This document shows positions 1-7,907 of a stretch of 27,191 bases of DNA, in pieces. This DNA comes from UBA5078 sp963977405 (lineage in GTDB: Bacteria; Pseudomonadota; Gammaproteobacteria; Pseudomonadales; Pseudohongiellaceae), in assembly GCA_963977405.1 (NCBI GenBank), contig CAXBOY010000036.1:1-27191 (forward strand), in the 5' to 3' direction. The number at the start of each line of letters is the position of its first letter. Positions within the stretch are counted from its first letter, which is position 1. The translations under genes and the position numbers were made by a program. A model generated the notes under the pieces. That model did no database searches, was not told the origin of the DNA, and worked only from the letters and a program-made list of their open reading frames with translations.

Positions 1-2677
1 AGATACACAGGGGAAATACCAGCAGCGCAGTGTTGCCCGCAAGAATTTCCTGATAGGTCATATCGGTCCACTCATAACTCACACCCTCTGGCAGTGTCTC
101 GTCTAGAATATCGACCATGACGGCCTGTGCTTCTCCGCTGGAATAGCCTGGCGCCGGGCCAGCATTGATGTCGCCCGAGCGGAAACCGTTGTAGCGCTGC
201 GCATTAGTCGGCCCATAGCTCTGCTCAATATTCATCACGCTGCCAAGGGGCACCATCTCGCCGTCGCGGTTACGCACTTGCAACTGCGCGATGTCATCGG
301 GTGAGTCGCGATACTGCGAGTCGGCCTGCGCGATTACCTGGTAGGTGCGCCCGAACAGATTCACATCGTTCACATAAGCTGAGCCAAGATACACCTGCAT
401 GGCATCGAAGATTGTGGGTATGGACAGCCCTAACTGCACCGCCTTATCGCGATCGAGATCCGCGAACAGCTGTGGCGAGTTGATCTGATAACTAGAGAAC
501 ACTCCCGCTAGCTCTGGCGCGGTGCGCGCCTTCTGCAAGACCTGCCCGATCACATCGTTTAGTGCGTCGTAACCTCGGTTCGCTCTATCCTCGATCTGTA
601 GCTTGAAGCCCCCTGTAGCCCCGAGCCCTTGCACCGGAGGTGGTGGAAAGACCGATACGAATGCCTCCTCGATACCGTTGAACTTCGCCTGCAAGGCGTT
701 GGCAATCGCGCCGGCGGACAGAGACTCATCTGTGCGCAGCTCGAAGGAGTCTAGCGCCACAAAGATCAATCCCTCGCTGGAACTATTGGTGAAGCCATTG
801 ATGGATAGCCCTGGGAAGCCAACGGCATTCTCCACACCTGGCTGCTCCATCATAAGTAGCGACATCTCCTGCATCACCGCTTCACTGCGATCTAGCGTGG
901 CACCGGCTGGTAGCTGCGCCACGGCGATTAGATATTGCTTGTCTTGTACGGGAATGAAGCCCTTAGGTAGAGACTCGAAACTGCCCCAGGTCAGCAACAG
1001 TAAAAGAGCGTATACAGCCATCGTTGCCGTACGCCTTCCTAACAATCTTCCCACGGTAACTCCGTATCCATCTGAGGCACGAGAGAAGCTACGATTGAAG
1101 CGAGCAAAGAAGCTGTCTAGCCCACGGGAGAAGACATTACGCTGAGCTTTCTGCTCCGGCGTCCGCTCCTTCTTCGACTTCAATAACAGCGCCGAAAGTG
1201 CGGGGCTGAGGGTGAGCGAATTGAACGCTGAGATGACCGTCGAGATCGCGATCGTCAGAGCAAACTGCTTATAGAACTGTCCATTCAGACCACTGATGAA
1301 ACCGATCGGGACGAACACCGCGATCAGCGTCAAGGAGATGGCGATGATGGGTCCGCTAACCTCACGCATCGCCTGATAAGTTGCCTCGCGAGGGCTCAGC
1401 CCATTCTCGATATTGCGCTCCACGTTCTCCACTACCACGATGGCGTCGTCCACCACGATCCCGATGGCGAGCACCAGTCCAAACAGAGACAACACATTGA
1501 TAGAAAAACCGAACAACAGCATCAGGCTAAAGGTGCCGATGATCGACACGGGCACGGAGAGCAGAGGAATCAAAGATGAGCGCCAGTTCTGGAGGAATAG
1601 GATTACCACCACGACCACTAATGCAATCGCCTCCAAAAGAGTCTTGATAACCGCTTCTATTGAGTCGCGAACAAACACCGTCGGGTCATAGGCGATGGCA
1701 TAGTCCATGCCCTCTGGGAAATTCGCCTTCAATGACTCCATCGTTGCGCGCACCGAGTCCGAGATCTCAATCGCGTTCGCCCCCGGGGCTTGCATAATGG
1801 GTAGCGCCACTGCAGGCTCATTATTCAATAAGGAGCGCAGCGCATAGCTGGATGCGCCAAGCTCGATACGCGCAACGTCGCGAAGCCGCGTGATCGCGCC
1901 ATTGGGGCTAGTCGCGATGATGATGTTCTCGAACTCTTCGACGGACTCTAGCCGGCCCTTGGTATTGATCGGCAGTTGTACGTCTAGAGGAGAAGGGTTC
2001 GGTGCGCTGCCGATGACGCCTGCCGCCACTTGCACGTTCTGGCTGCGCACGGCATTGATGACATCGTTCGCCGTCAGATTGAGCTCCGCGATGCGGTCGG
2101 GCCGCAGCCACAGACGCATCGCATAGTCACCCGAGCCGAAGAGTTGTATCTGCCCGACTCCCGGTATCTTCGCCAGTTGCTCCTTCACATTGATCACTGC
2201 GTAGTTGCGCAAATACAGCATGTCGTAGCGCGAATCCGGTGAGCGCAAGTGCACCACCATTGTCAGGTCGGGTGAGGCCTTAATCGTCGTCACACCCAGC
2301 TGACGAGTAATCTCCGGCAATCTCGGCAGCGCCTGAGATACGCGGTTCTGCACTTGCTGCTGCGCTAGGTCGGGATCGGTGCCAATCGCGAAGGTCATGG
2401 TGAGGGTCACTAAGCCATCGGAGTTGGCCTGCGAGAACATATATAACAGGTTCTCTACGCCGCTGATCTGCTCTTCCAGCGGAGTGGAGACGGTCTCTGC
2501 GATCACAGCAGGGTTGGCGCCCGGAAACTGCGCGTTCACAACAATGGAGGGCGGGACTACCTCGGGATACTCCGAGATTGGCAGTTTAAACATCGCGATA
2601 AGGCCGCCCATGACGATCATCAGGGACAAAACGCTGGCAAAGATCGGCCTATCGATAAAAAATCGAGAAAAATTCAT
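1..2677 (-). CDS. RND-family (HAE1/AcrB-like) efflux pump inner-membrane subunit, 3' end outside window
   Basis: Proton-driven inner-membrane pump of a tripartite efflux system. I read one uninterrupted frame of 892 codons from the ATG at 2677 to the window edge. AcrB-type proteins are about 1040 residues, so roughly 150 C-terminal residues are missing. The N-terminus MNFSRFFIDRPIFASVLS is the usual amphipathic start plus TM1. The periplasmic pore segment follows (ISEYPEVVPP, residues 34-43), and TM4 carries the proton-relay pair Asp410-Asp411 in GIVVDDAIVVVEN, matching AcrB D407/D408. The frame breaks off in VFPLCI, the start of a C-terminal TM helix. The gene lies 92 bp after its fusion-protein partner on the same strand and should be cotranscribed from the TetR-controlled promoter at 4036-4065. 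Family assignment is firm; substrate is unknown. Confidence 0.95.
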   Translation of the reverse strand, partial: MNFSRFFIDRPIFASVLSLMIVMGGLIAMFKLPISEYPEVVPPSIVVNAQFPGANPAVIAETVSTPLEEQISGVENLLYMFSQANSDGLVTLTMTFAIGTDPDLAQQQVQNRVSQALPRLPEITRQLGVTTIKASPDLTMVVHLRSPDSRYDMLYLRNYAVINVKEQLAKIPGVGQIQLFGSGDYAMRLWLRPDRIAELNLTANDVINAVRSQNVQVAAGVIGSAPNPSPLDVQLPINTKGRLESVEEFENIIIATSPNGAITRLRDVARIELGASSYALRSLLNNEPAVALPIMQAPGANAIEISDSVRATMESLKANFPEGMDYAIAYDPTVFVRDSIEAVIKTLLEAIALVVVVVILFLQNWRSSLIPLLSVPVSIIGTFSLMLLFGFSINVLSLFGLVLAIGIVVDDAIVVVENVERNIENGLSPREATYQAMREVSGPIIAISLTLIAVFVPIGFISGLNGQFYKQFALTIAISTVISAFNSLTLSPALSALLLKSKKERTPEQKAQRNVFSRGLDSFFARFNRSFSRASDGYGVTVGRLLGRRTATMAVYALLLLLTWGSFESLPKGFIPVQDKQYLIAVAQLPAGATLDRSEAVMQEMSLLMMEQPGVENAVGFPGLSINGFTNSSSEGLIFVALDSFELRTDESLSAGAIANALQAKFNGIEEAFVSVFPPPPVQGLGATGGFKLQIEDRANRGYDALNDVIGQVLQKARTAPELAGVFSSYQINSPQLFADLDRDKAVQLGLSIPTIFDAMQVYLGSAYVNDVNLFGRTYQVIAQADSQYRDSPDDIAQLQVRNRDGEMVPLGSVMNIEQSYGPTNAQRYNGFRSGDINAGPAPGYSSGEAQAVMVDILDETLPEGVSYEWTDMTYQEILAGNTALLVFPLCI

Positions 2678-2728
2678 CAGGGTCTCTTTAACACTGGATT
2701 GGAATGAGGGTGCGGCGCGGGCCGCGAA

Positions 2729-2763
2729 CGAGGAGCCAAGGCAATTCTTGCCATGCCTCCTCG
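2729..2763 (-). other. Intercistronic hairpin between fusion-protein and pump genes
   Basis: Inverted repeat with 16-nt arms (2729-2744 and 2748-2763), 14 of 16 paired, and a 3-nt loop. It lies in the 92-bp gap between the stop of the membrane-fusion gene and the pump start. A second small GC-rich stem (2712-2716 with 2721-2725) follows. No T-run follows either, so a terminator is unlikely. RNA stability or processing is a possible role. Confidence 0.5.
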
Positions 2764-2769
2764 TCGTAC

Positions 2770-3942
2770 TTAGATTTGCGTTACCGCGACTTGCATATCA
2801 GACATCACACGCTGTACGCCGTTCACGATGACGCGCTCGCCAATCACAACACCGGACAGAATAACGCGCTGCCCTTCGAGGGATTCGCCGAGTACGACCT
2901 CGCGGTACTCCACCACGTCATCTGCATTTACTACATAGACGAAGCGTTTGCTCTGGCTAACACTGATCGCTCGCTCTGGCACCAACAGCGTTGGCTGAGT
3001 ATCGACAGTGCCTATACGCACATTAATGAAAACACCGGGGATCAAAGATCTATCAACGTTCTCAACTATCGCTCTAGCCCTAATGGTGCCGGAGTTCTCG
3101 TCCAGATGATTGTCGAAGGCATGCAGGCTCGCCTGATGCACGACGTTGCGCCCGCTTCCTATCGCGACCTCGACCGGCACGCCACCGGCCACAGGACGCT
3201 CGCCGTCGCTTCGGCCGTTATTGGCACTGCCCATAATGCGAAAATAGGTGTCTTCGTCTACATCGAACTCCGCATAGAGTCGTTCGAGATTCACGATAGT
3301 GGTTAGCAGAGGTGCGTTCGGACCGGCCTGAACTACATTGCCGACAGTGACCTCGGCGCGGCTAACGCGACCGGAGATTGGTGCCTTAACGTAGGCGTAC
3401 TCGAGATCCAGCTCTGCCTGTGCGACCTGCGCCCGTGCCGACTCTCGTGCTGCCTTAGCTATGTGAAGGGCATTCTCGCGGGTATCTCGAATACTCTTGG
3501 ATACCGCCTGATTGCCGGCTAAGGCATCGGCACGCTCGAACTCGACCTGGGCGAGCACTAGCTCGGACTCGGCGGAGGCGAGGTTAGCGCGAGCGTGTTG
3601 CAGCTGCGCCTCGAAGGGCCGCGGGTCAATCACGAACAGTGTCTGCCCCTGCTCTACCTGCGCCCCATCTTCAAAGAGAACTTTCTGCACTGTGCCACTA
3701 ACCAGTGGACGAATCTGCGCGGCATCCACTGCCTGAAGACGACCACTGAAATCGCGCCACTGACGCAGCGCGCTATATTTCGCGGTGACGGCCTCGACTA
3801 CAGGAAGTGCTGGCGCTGCATCTGCTGCGCTAGCGCTATTGTTTGGCTGGGTGCCGTAAAGGAAACCGGTTGTAGCGACGCCCCATACGACGAGCGCCAT
3901 CATGCTTAATTTGAATCTTCGATGTTTGAGCTTGAACGACAT
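2770..3942 (-). CDS. RND efflux membrane-fusion protein (periplasmic adaptor)
   Basis: 390-residue HlyD/AcrA-type adaptor linking the RND pump to an outer-membrane channel. After a short basic stretch, residues about 12-30 (LSMMALVVWGVATTGFLYG) form one membrane anchor or signal. There is no lipobox cysteine, so it is not a typical AcrA lipoprotein. Next come a lipoyl half-motif (IRPLVSGTVQKVLFEDG), a coiled-coil hairpin rich in Ala, Glu and Gln, the second lipoyl half (YVKAPISGRVSRAEV), then the beta-barrel and membrane-proximal domains. The frame stays open up to 4245, but the ATG at 3942 has a perfect AAGGAG six bases upstream, and a promoter with operator lies at 4036-4065 inside the longer version. 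No TolC-like gene is visible; it may lie beyond the pump or elsewhere. Confidence 0.93.
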   Translation of the reverse strand: MSFKLKHRRFKLSMMALVVWGVATTGFLYGTQPNNSASAADAAPALPVVEAVTAKYSALRQWRDFSGRLQAVDAAQIRPLVSGTVQKVLFEDGAQVEQGQTLFVIDPRPFEAQLQHARANLASAESELVLAQVEFERADALAGNQAVSKSIRDTRENALHIAKAARESARAQVAQAELDLEYAYVKAPISGRVSRAEVTVGNVVQAGPNAPLLTTIVNLERLYAEFDVDEDTYFRIMGSANNGRSDGERPVAGGVPVEVAIGSGRNVVHQASLHAFDNHLDENSGTIRARAIVENVDRSLIPGVFINVRIGTVDTQPTLLVPERAISVSQSKRFVYVVNADDVVEYREVVLGESLEGQRVILSGVVIGERVIVNGVQRVMSDMQVAVTQI

Positions 3943-3948
3943 GCTGTA

Positions 3949-3954
3949 CTCCTT
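3949..3954 (-). promoter_or_regulatory. Ribosome binding site fixing the fusion-protein start
   Basis: On the minus strand this reads AAGGAG, six bases before the ATG at 3942. It decides between that start and the longer upstream frame reaching 4245. Confidence 0.85.
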
Positions 3955-4035
3955 GGCTTGGAAAGCGACGATATAGATTCCATCCGTCGCTCGCGGTTGT
4001 CCTATGGAAAAGACACCCCGCATTGGATGTTGCGA

Positions 4036-4065
4036 ACTATACATACCGGTCGGTATGCTCGTCAA
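4036..4065 (-). promoter_or_regulatory. Sigma70-type promoter of the efflux operon
   Basis: On the minus strand, -35 TTGACG (4060-4065) and -10 TATAGT (4036-4041) are separated by 18 bases. The spacer is filled by the palindrome at 4042-4057. Transcription would start near 4029, giving a leader of about 85-90 nt before the fusion-protein ATG. Confidence 0.7.
4042..4057. promoter_or_regulatory. TetR-type operator 1 (efflux promoter)
   Basis: CATACCGGTCGGTATG: two 7-bp inverted arms around a 2-bp centre. It sits wholly between the -35 and -10 boxes, so a bound dimer would block RNA polymerase. The same element recurs at 4918-4933 in front of the tetR gene, differing at one position. Assigning it to that TetR is inference from position and recurrence. 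Confidence 0.8.
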
Positions 4066-4213
4066 TACACCATAGCAAAAAAATTTAAACCGAGCCGTGA
4101 TGACCAACGGAGCGATTAGACGCAGGAGGTAAATAAAATTTGTGAGGGCCGCGCCAGAGAAACAGCAGCGCAAAAAAATAGAACAGTAACTTGAGGGATT
4201 GGCCGAAAATCGA

Positions 4214-4882
4214 CTAGTTGCCGACGACCTTTTGGAGCGGTTCAATCGAAGCTGCGCTGGAGCAGCTAATATAGTTACGATGCTCTTCCTTAACGCCTAG
4301 GAGCTGGTAGAGCCCCTCGCGAAGATCCAAGCAGAACTGTGCGAAGTCTTGGAAGATACGCCCATGCATCATCAGTCCTTGTACGAACTGATGCAGCAGG
4401 CGGCCCAATTGCTCCGCATCGACGGGGCGCTGCAGACAGCCTTCGGCCTGCAGGTTACGCGCTAGCGCGGCAAAATAAATCACCCCATTATCAGACAGTT
4501 CACGGGATGCAGCCCGAACCTCGAGCTCTTCACAGCCCGCCTGGGCACCCGCTGTAAAGAATGGACAGCCGCAGATCTGCGTGCCGCCATCCCCTCTGTA
4601 CTGCTTCTCCAGCATGATCGCGAAGAAGTTCTCGAACTGCTGTAAGGCAGTAAAACGAGGCGACAGGATCTTATCCATCTCCTTGTTCATCTCACCACAA
4701 TCGTACTTACAGGCAGAGGCAAACAACTCTGCCTTCGAACTGAAATGGTGGTAGAACGCACCCTTAGTGACACCAGCCTGCTTGCAGATATCTGCAATAC
4801 CGACATTGTCATAGTTGCTATCCCAGATAAGCTGCGTGGCTATCTGCATTAGCTTTAGACGGGTATCTATAGGTGCACTCAT
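4214..4882 (-). CDS. TetR/AcrR-family transcriptional repressor of the adjacent efflux operon
   Basis: 222-residue one-component regulator. The N-terminal TetR DNA-binding domain covers residues about 8-55, with the helix-turn-helix and recognition helix in IADICKQAGVTKGAFYHHFS (29-48), the most conserved TetR signature. The rest is a ligand-binding and dimerisation domain. The protein is unusually rich in cysteine: Cys33, 58, 62, 104, 106, 117, 149, 184 and 207, including a C-G-C at 104-106. It lies between speA and the efflux genes, 271 bp before the fusion-protein start. Matching palindromes in its own promoter and in the efflux promoter suggest it represses both. The inducer is not known. 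Confidence 0.93.
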   Translation of the reverse strand: MSAPIDTRLKLMQIATQLIWDSNYDNVGIADICKQAGVTKGAFYHHFSSKAELFASACKYDCGEMNKEMDKILSPRFTALQQFENFFAIMLEKQYRGDGGTQICGCPFFTAGAQAGCEELEVRAASRELSDNGVIYFAALARNLQAEGCLQRPVDAEQLGRLLHQFVQGLMMHGRIFQDFAQFCLDLREGLYQLLGVKEEHRNYISCSSAASIEPLQKVVGN

Positions 4883-4911
4883 TTTGGGCCTTCGTTGTTA
4901 GACATAGAGCG

Positions 4912-4940
4912 ATTGTTCATACCGGTAGGTATGTTGTCAA
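4912..4940 (-). promoter_or_regulatory. Sigma70-type promoter of tetR
   Basis: On the minus strand, a consensus -35 TTGACA (4935-4940), a 17-bp spacer and a weaker -10 AACAAT (4912-4917). The spacer holds the second copy of the operator. It lies between the speA stop and the tetR start, so tetR has its own promoter rather than depending on speA read-through. Confidence 0.65.
4918..4933. promoter_or_regulatory. TetR-type operator 2 (autoregulation)
   Basis: CATACCGGTAGGTATG differs at one base from the operator at 4042-4057 and keeps 6-bp inverted arms. Its position inside the tetR promoter spacer predicts negative autoregulation. Confidence 0.8.
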
Positions 4941-4952
4941 GTGATCTTTGTC

Positions 4953-6932
4953 TTATTCTACTCTCTTGACCATATCCGTGTCGCAATAAGTCGAGTCTTC
5001 GAGCCGCTTGGTATAGTTGTTCAAGATGCGCATGCCCTCGGCTGGCTTGACCACCCCGGCCTCGATTTTACGGCGGATCAGTTCGGTCATGCGGCGGTCT
5101 AGGTCGCTTGGGAAGTACTGCACGGTCGAGAGCATGTCCTTAATGCTAATGGCCTTGATGGTCTCCTCTATCCAGAAATTACCCGGCTCATCGGCACTGG
5201 CGTAGATATGCGCCTCGCCCACGCGACCCAGCAGATTGTGCGCATCACCCAGAATCTCCTGATAGGCCCCGACGAGGAACACGCCTAGATAATAGGGCTC
5301 GTGCGGCCGATATTCGTGCATCGGCAGCCAAGACTTGTTGAGATGGGAGGACACGTATTGGTCGATCTTGCCGTCGGAGTCGCAGGTCAGATCCACGACC
5401 TGTCCACGTCGATTCGGCTCCTCGTCCAGACGATCGAGGGGCAGCACGGGAAACACCTGCCCGATCGCCCAATGATCGAGTATGGATTGGAATACCGAGA
5501 AGTCGGCCAGGTAGAGGTCGGTAAGCTGCGCCTCTAGGTCAGTCTGCTCTACTGGAATTGGGTCCATATCCAAGGCTTGAAACTTACGCAACACCTCGCG
5601 GGCAATATTCCAATATAGGCTTTCGACATGCGCGAGGAATTCAATATTAAGATAACCTAGGCGCGCAAGCTGCTCCGCCTCTTGGTGCGCGTCGATGGCA
5701 TCGTGAATGACCTCGGTCAGCGCGCCACGAGTGTCTACCTTCTGTGCTTCTTTATAAGCTGCCACCATGCGCTTAACGACGACCGGTGGTTTCGGTGGCA
5801 TATCGCGCATTGGCGGCGCATCGGGCCTATGCACACCGATCACTGGCATTACTAACATGGAGTGATGAGCGGTAATTGCGCGTCCACTCTCGGAGAGTAG
5901 CGTCGGCATCGGCACATTGCGCTGCTCACAAATCTCCTTTACCGCGAAGACGATGACGTTGGCGTACTCAGTCAGGCCATAGTTGATCGAGGAGTCTACA
6001 TCCTCGTACTCGCCGCCGTAGCTGCCGCCGTAGTTCACGCCGAGACCACCGCCTACATCTAGAAATTTGACCTTGATGCCGCGCTCGTGCAGGTCGGCAT
6101 AGAATTGCGCGATCTCTTTTACGGCGGAGCGCAGCACCTGGGTGTCGGCAATCTGACTGCCGAGATGAAAGTGTAAGAGCTCGAGGGTGTCAGTCGTGCC
6201 ACGCTCCTCTAACTCGCCAATTAATTTAACCAACTCTGGCACGGTTAGCCCGAACTTAGAGCTAGAGCCTCCAGACTCGAACCAGCGCCCTGAGCCGCGA
6301 GTTGACAGTTTCACACGGACACCAAGATGCGGCGCACGCTCTTTGTCTAGACCGCGCTGATCGGCCAGAATCAATAGTTGATCGAACTCGGTGTACTTCT
6401 CGATGACCGGTAGCACCTGTTGCCCGAGTTGCTGCGCGTTGAGAATAAGCGTTAGGCTGGAATGATCCTTCACGCCATTGCATAGCAACATGGTCTCATC
6501 GCCAATCAACGCCAGGCTGGCCATGAGTTCGGCGCGTGAGCCGCACTCCAAGCCAATATTGAAGGGCTTGCCCGCCTCCATCACCTCCGCTACCACCTCG
6601 TGTAATTGGTTTACCTTGATTGGGTAGATGGTGCGGTACTCGCCCTTATAATCCGCCTCGGCAATCGCCTCCTGGAAGGTCTGATTGAGGCGACGTACGC
6701 GGGCGCTAATGATGTCTTGGAAGCGCAGGATAAGTGGAAAAGTACAGCCTTCCTCTACCGCCGCGTCGATCACCTCAGTGATGTCGATCTCGAGATCCGA
6801 ACCGGGTACGGGCCGCACAGCCATGTGACCTTCATCGTTGACGCCGAAAAAGCCAGCGCTCCAGGTCTTGATGGCATACAACTCTTCGGCGTCGGTAGTA
6901 GTCCATGCTGGTTTATTGCTCGTTTCGGTCAA
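4953..6932 (-). CDS. speA: Biosynthetic arginine decarboxylase
   Basis: PLP-dependent fold-III decarboxylase converting L-arginine to agmatine and CO2, the first step of the arginine route to putrescine. At 659 residues it has the usual SpeA length. The PLP-lysine motif YPIKVNQ gives Lys106. HFHLGSQ (254-260), DVGGGLGVNY (292-301) and SESGRA (347-352) line the cofactor site. The partner-subunit cysteine motif CDSDG has Cys517, and a C-terminal arginine-decarboxylase helical region follows. The start MTETSNKPAWTT is preceded by an AAGGAG-like site, 39 bp after the speB stop. It is the last gene of the cvfB-ygfB-amidase-speB-speA operon. No key residue looks altered. Confidence 0.97.
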   Translation of the reverse strand: MTETSNKPAWTTTDAEELYAIKTWSAGFFGVNDEGHMAVRPVPGSDLEIDITEVIDAAVEEGCTFPLILRFQDIISARVRRLNQTFQEAIAEADYKGEYRTIYPIKVNQLHEVVAEVMEAGKPFNIGLECGSRAELMASLALIGDETMLLCNGVKDHSSLTLILNAQQLGQQVLPVIEKYTEFDQLLILADQRGLDKERAPHLGVRVKLSTRGSGRWFESGGSSSKFGLTVPELVKLIGELEERGTTDTLELLHFHLGSQIADTQVLRSAVKEIAQFYADLHERGIKVKFLDVGGGLGVNYGGSYGGEYEDVDSSINYGLTEYANVIVFAVKEICEQRNVPMPTLLSESGRAITAHHSMLVMPVIGVHRPDAPPMRDMPPKPPVVVKRMVAAYKEAQKVDTRGALTEVIHDAIDAHQEAEQLARLGYLNIEFLAHVESLYWNIAREVLRKFQALDMDPIPVEQTDLEAQLTDLYLADFSVFQSILDHWAIGQVFPVLPLDRLDEEPNRRGQVVDLTCDSDGKIDQYVSSHLNKSWLPMHEYRPHEPYYLGVFLVGAYQEILGDAHNLLGRVGEAHIYASADEPGNFWIEETIKAISIKDMLSTVQYFPSDLDRRMTELIRRKIEAGVVKPAEGMRILNNYTKRLEDSTYCDTDMVKRVE

Positions 6933-6971
6933 TGTTCTCTCCTTGCTTCGCCACGATGTGACGACTAATAA

Positions 6972-7907
6972 TTATTGTTGTTTGCGACGACACTCGTCAT
7001 ACAAACACAGTAGTTCTATGGCAATCTGAGCGCCTGCCATCGCAGTCATCTCCGCATGATCGTATGAAGGCGCCACCTCAACCACATCCATACCCACTAG
7101 GTTGATGCCAATGAGTCCGCGAATAATATCCAGCGCCTGAAAGGAGGAAAGCCCGCCCGGTACTGGCGTGCCCGTGCCGGGCGCGAACGCCGGGTCTAGG
7201 CAATCTATGTCGAAAGTAATGTAGACGGGACGGTTGCCCACCCGCTCCTTTATCTGCGCAATCACGGCATCGCTGCCCTGCTTATGCACATCGGCCGCGG
7301 ACACAATCTTATAGCCAAGTGGCTCGTCGTTTGTGGTGCGGATGCCGATTTGAATGGAGCTCTCCGGCAGCACTACGCCCTCCTTCGCCGCCTTGTAAAA
7401 CATGGTGCCGTGATTGATACCCTCTCCCGATGAGGGCCAAGTATCGGTGTGGGCATCGAAGTGAATAATGCTAATGGGTCCGTGGACCTTGGCATGGGCA
7501 CAAAGGCTTGGATAGGAGATGAAGTGGTCGCCACCTAATAGCAACGATGCGGCGCCGGAGGCAAGGATAGTGGCCACATGGGTCTCGATCTGCGCAACGG
7601 TCAACAGGCCGCCAGCGCAGTCGCCATAATCTACTACCGCCATCTCTTTGAGCGGGTCGCGCTGCCATGGCCATGGGCGCTCCCATGCCAGCGACAGTGA
7701 GGCATTGCGTATCGCACGGGGCCCCAGTCTCGCACCGGAGCGATTGGTGGTAGCGATATCCAATGGCACGCCACTTACGGCAACGTCGACTCCGGTGAGG
7801 TCGCGGGAGTAAGGCGTCCTAAAGAAGCTACCCGCCCCTCCGAAACTGTGTGAACCGACCATGCCGGTCTTAGTCTTACCGGTAAAGGCATTATCCCAAT
7901 CTGTCAT
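6972..7907 (-). CDS. speB: Agmatinase (ureohydrolase family)
   Basis: Hydrolyses agmatine to putrescine and urea, directly after arginine decarboxylase in the pathway; the speA gene follows 39 bp downstream. The 311-residue protein has all binuclear Mn ligands: His128 (GGDH), Asp151/His153/Asp155 (DAHTD), and Asp233/Asp235 (FDIDCLDPAFAPG), at nearly the same positions as in E. coli SpeB. I use the ATG at 7907, which overlaps the amidase stop as TGATG and has GAGGG seven bases upstream; a TTG one codon earlier is also open. The N-terminal third (ATTNRSGARLGPRAIR, then a W-rich stretch) differs from E. coli SpeB, so a related guanidino-acid hydrolase is possible, but the speA neighbour argues for agmatine. 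Confidence 0.93.
   Translation of the reverse strand: MTDWDNAFTGKTKTGMVGSHSFGGAGSFFRTPYSRDLTGVDVAVSGVPLDIATTNRSGARLGPRAIRNASLSLAWERPWPWQRDPLKEMAVVDYGDCAGGLLTVAQIETHVATILASGAASLLLGGDHFISYPSLCAHAKVHGPISIIHFDAHTDTWPSSGEGINHGTMFYKAAKEGVVLPESSIQIGIRTTNDEPLGYKIVSAADVHKQGSDAVIAQIKERVGNRPVYITFDIDCLDPAFAPGTGTPVPGGLSSFQALDIIRGLIGINLVGMDVVEVAPSYDHAEMTAMAGAQIAIELLCLYDECRRKQQ

Noticed and set aside
603..1145. 180-residue open frame on the plus strand
   Set aside because: It lies wholly antisense to the RND pump gene, has no family resemblance and low-complexity composition.
2704..3306. 200-residue open frame on the plus strand
   Set aside because: Antisense to the membrane-fusion protein gene, with no recognisable domain; a shadow of that gene.
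3943..4245. N-terminal extension of the fusion protein to 4245
   Set aside because: It would include the promoter and operator at 4036-4065, resembles no adaptor sequence, and a perfect ribosome site fixes the start at 3942.
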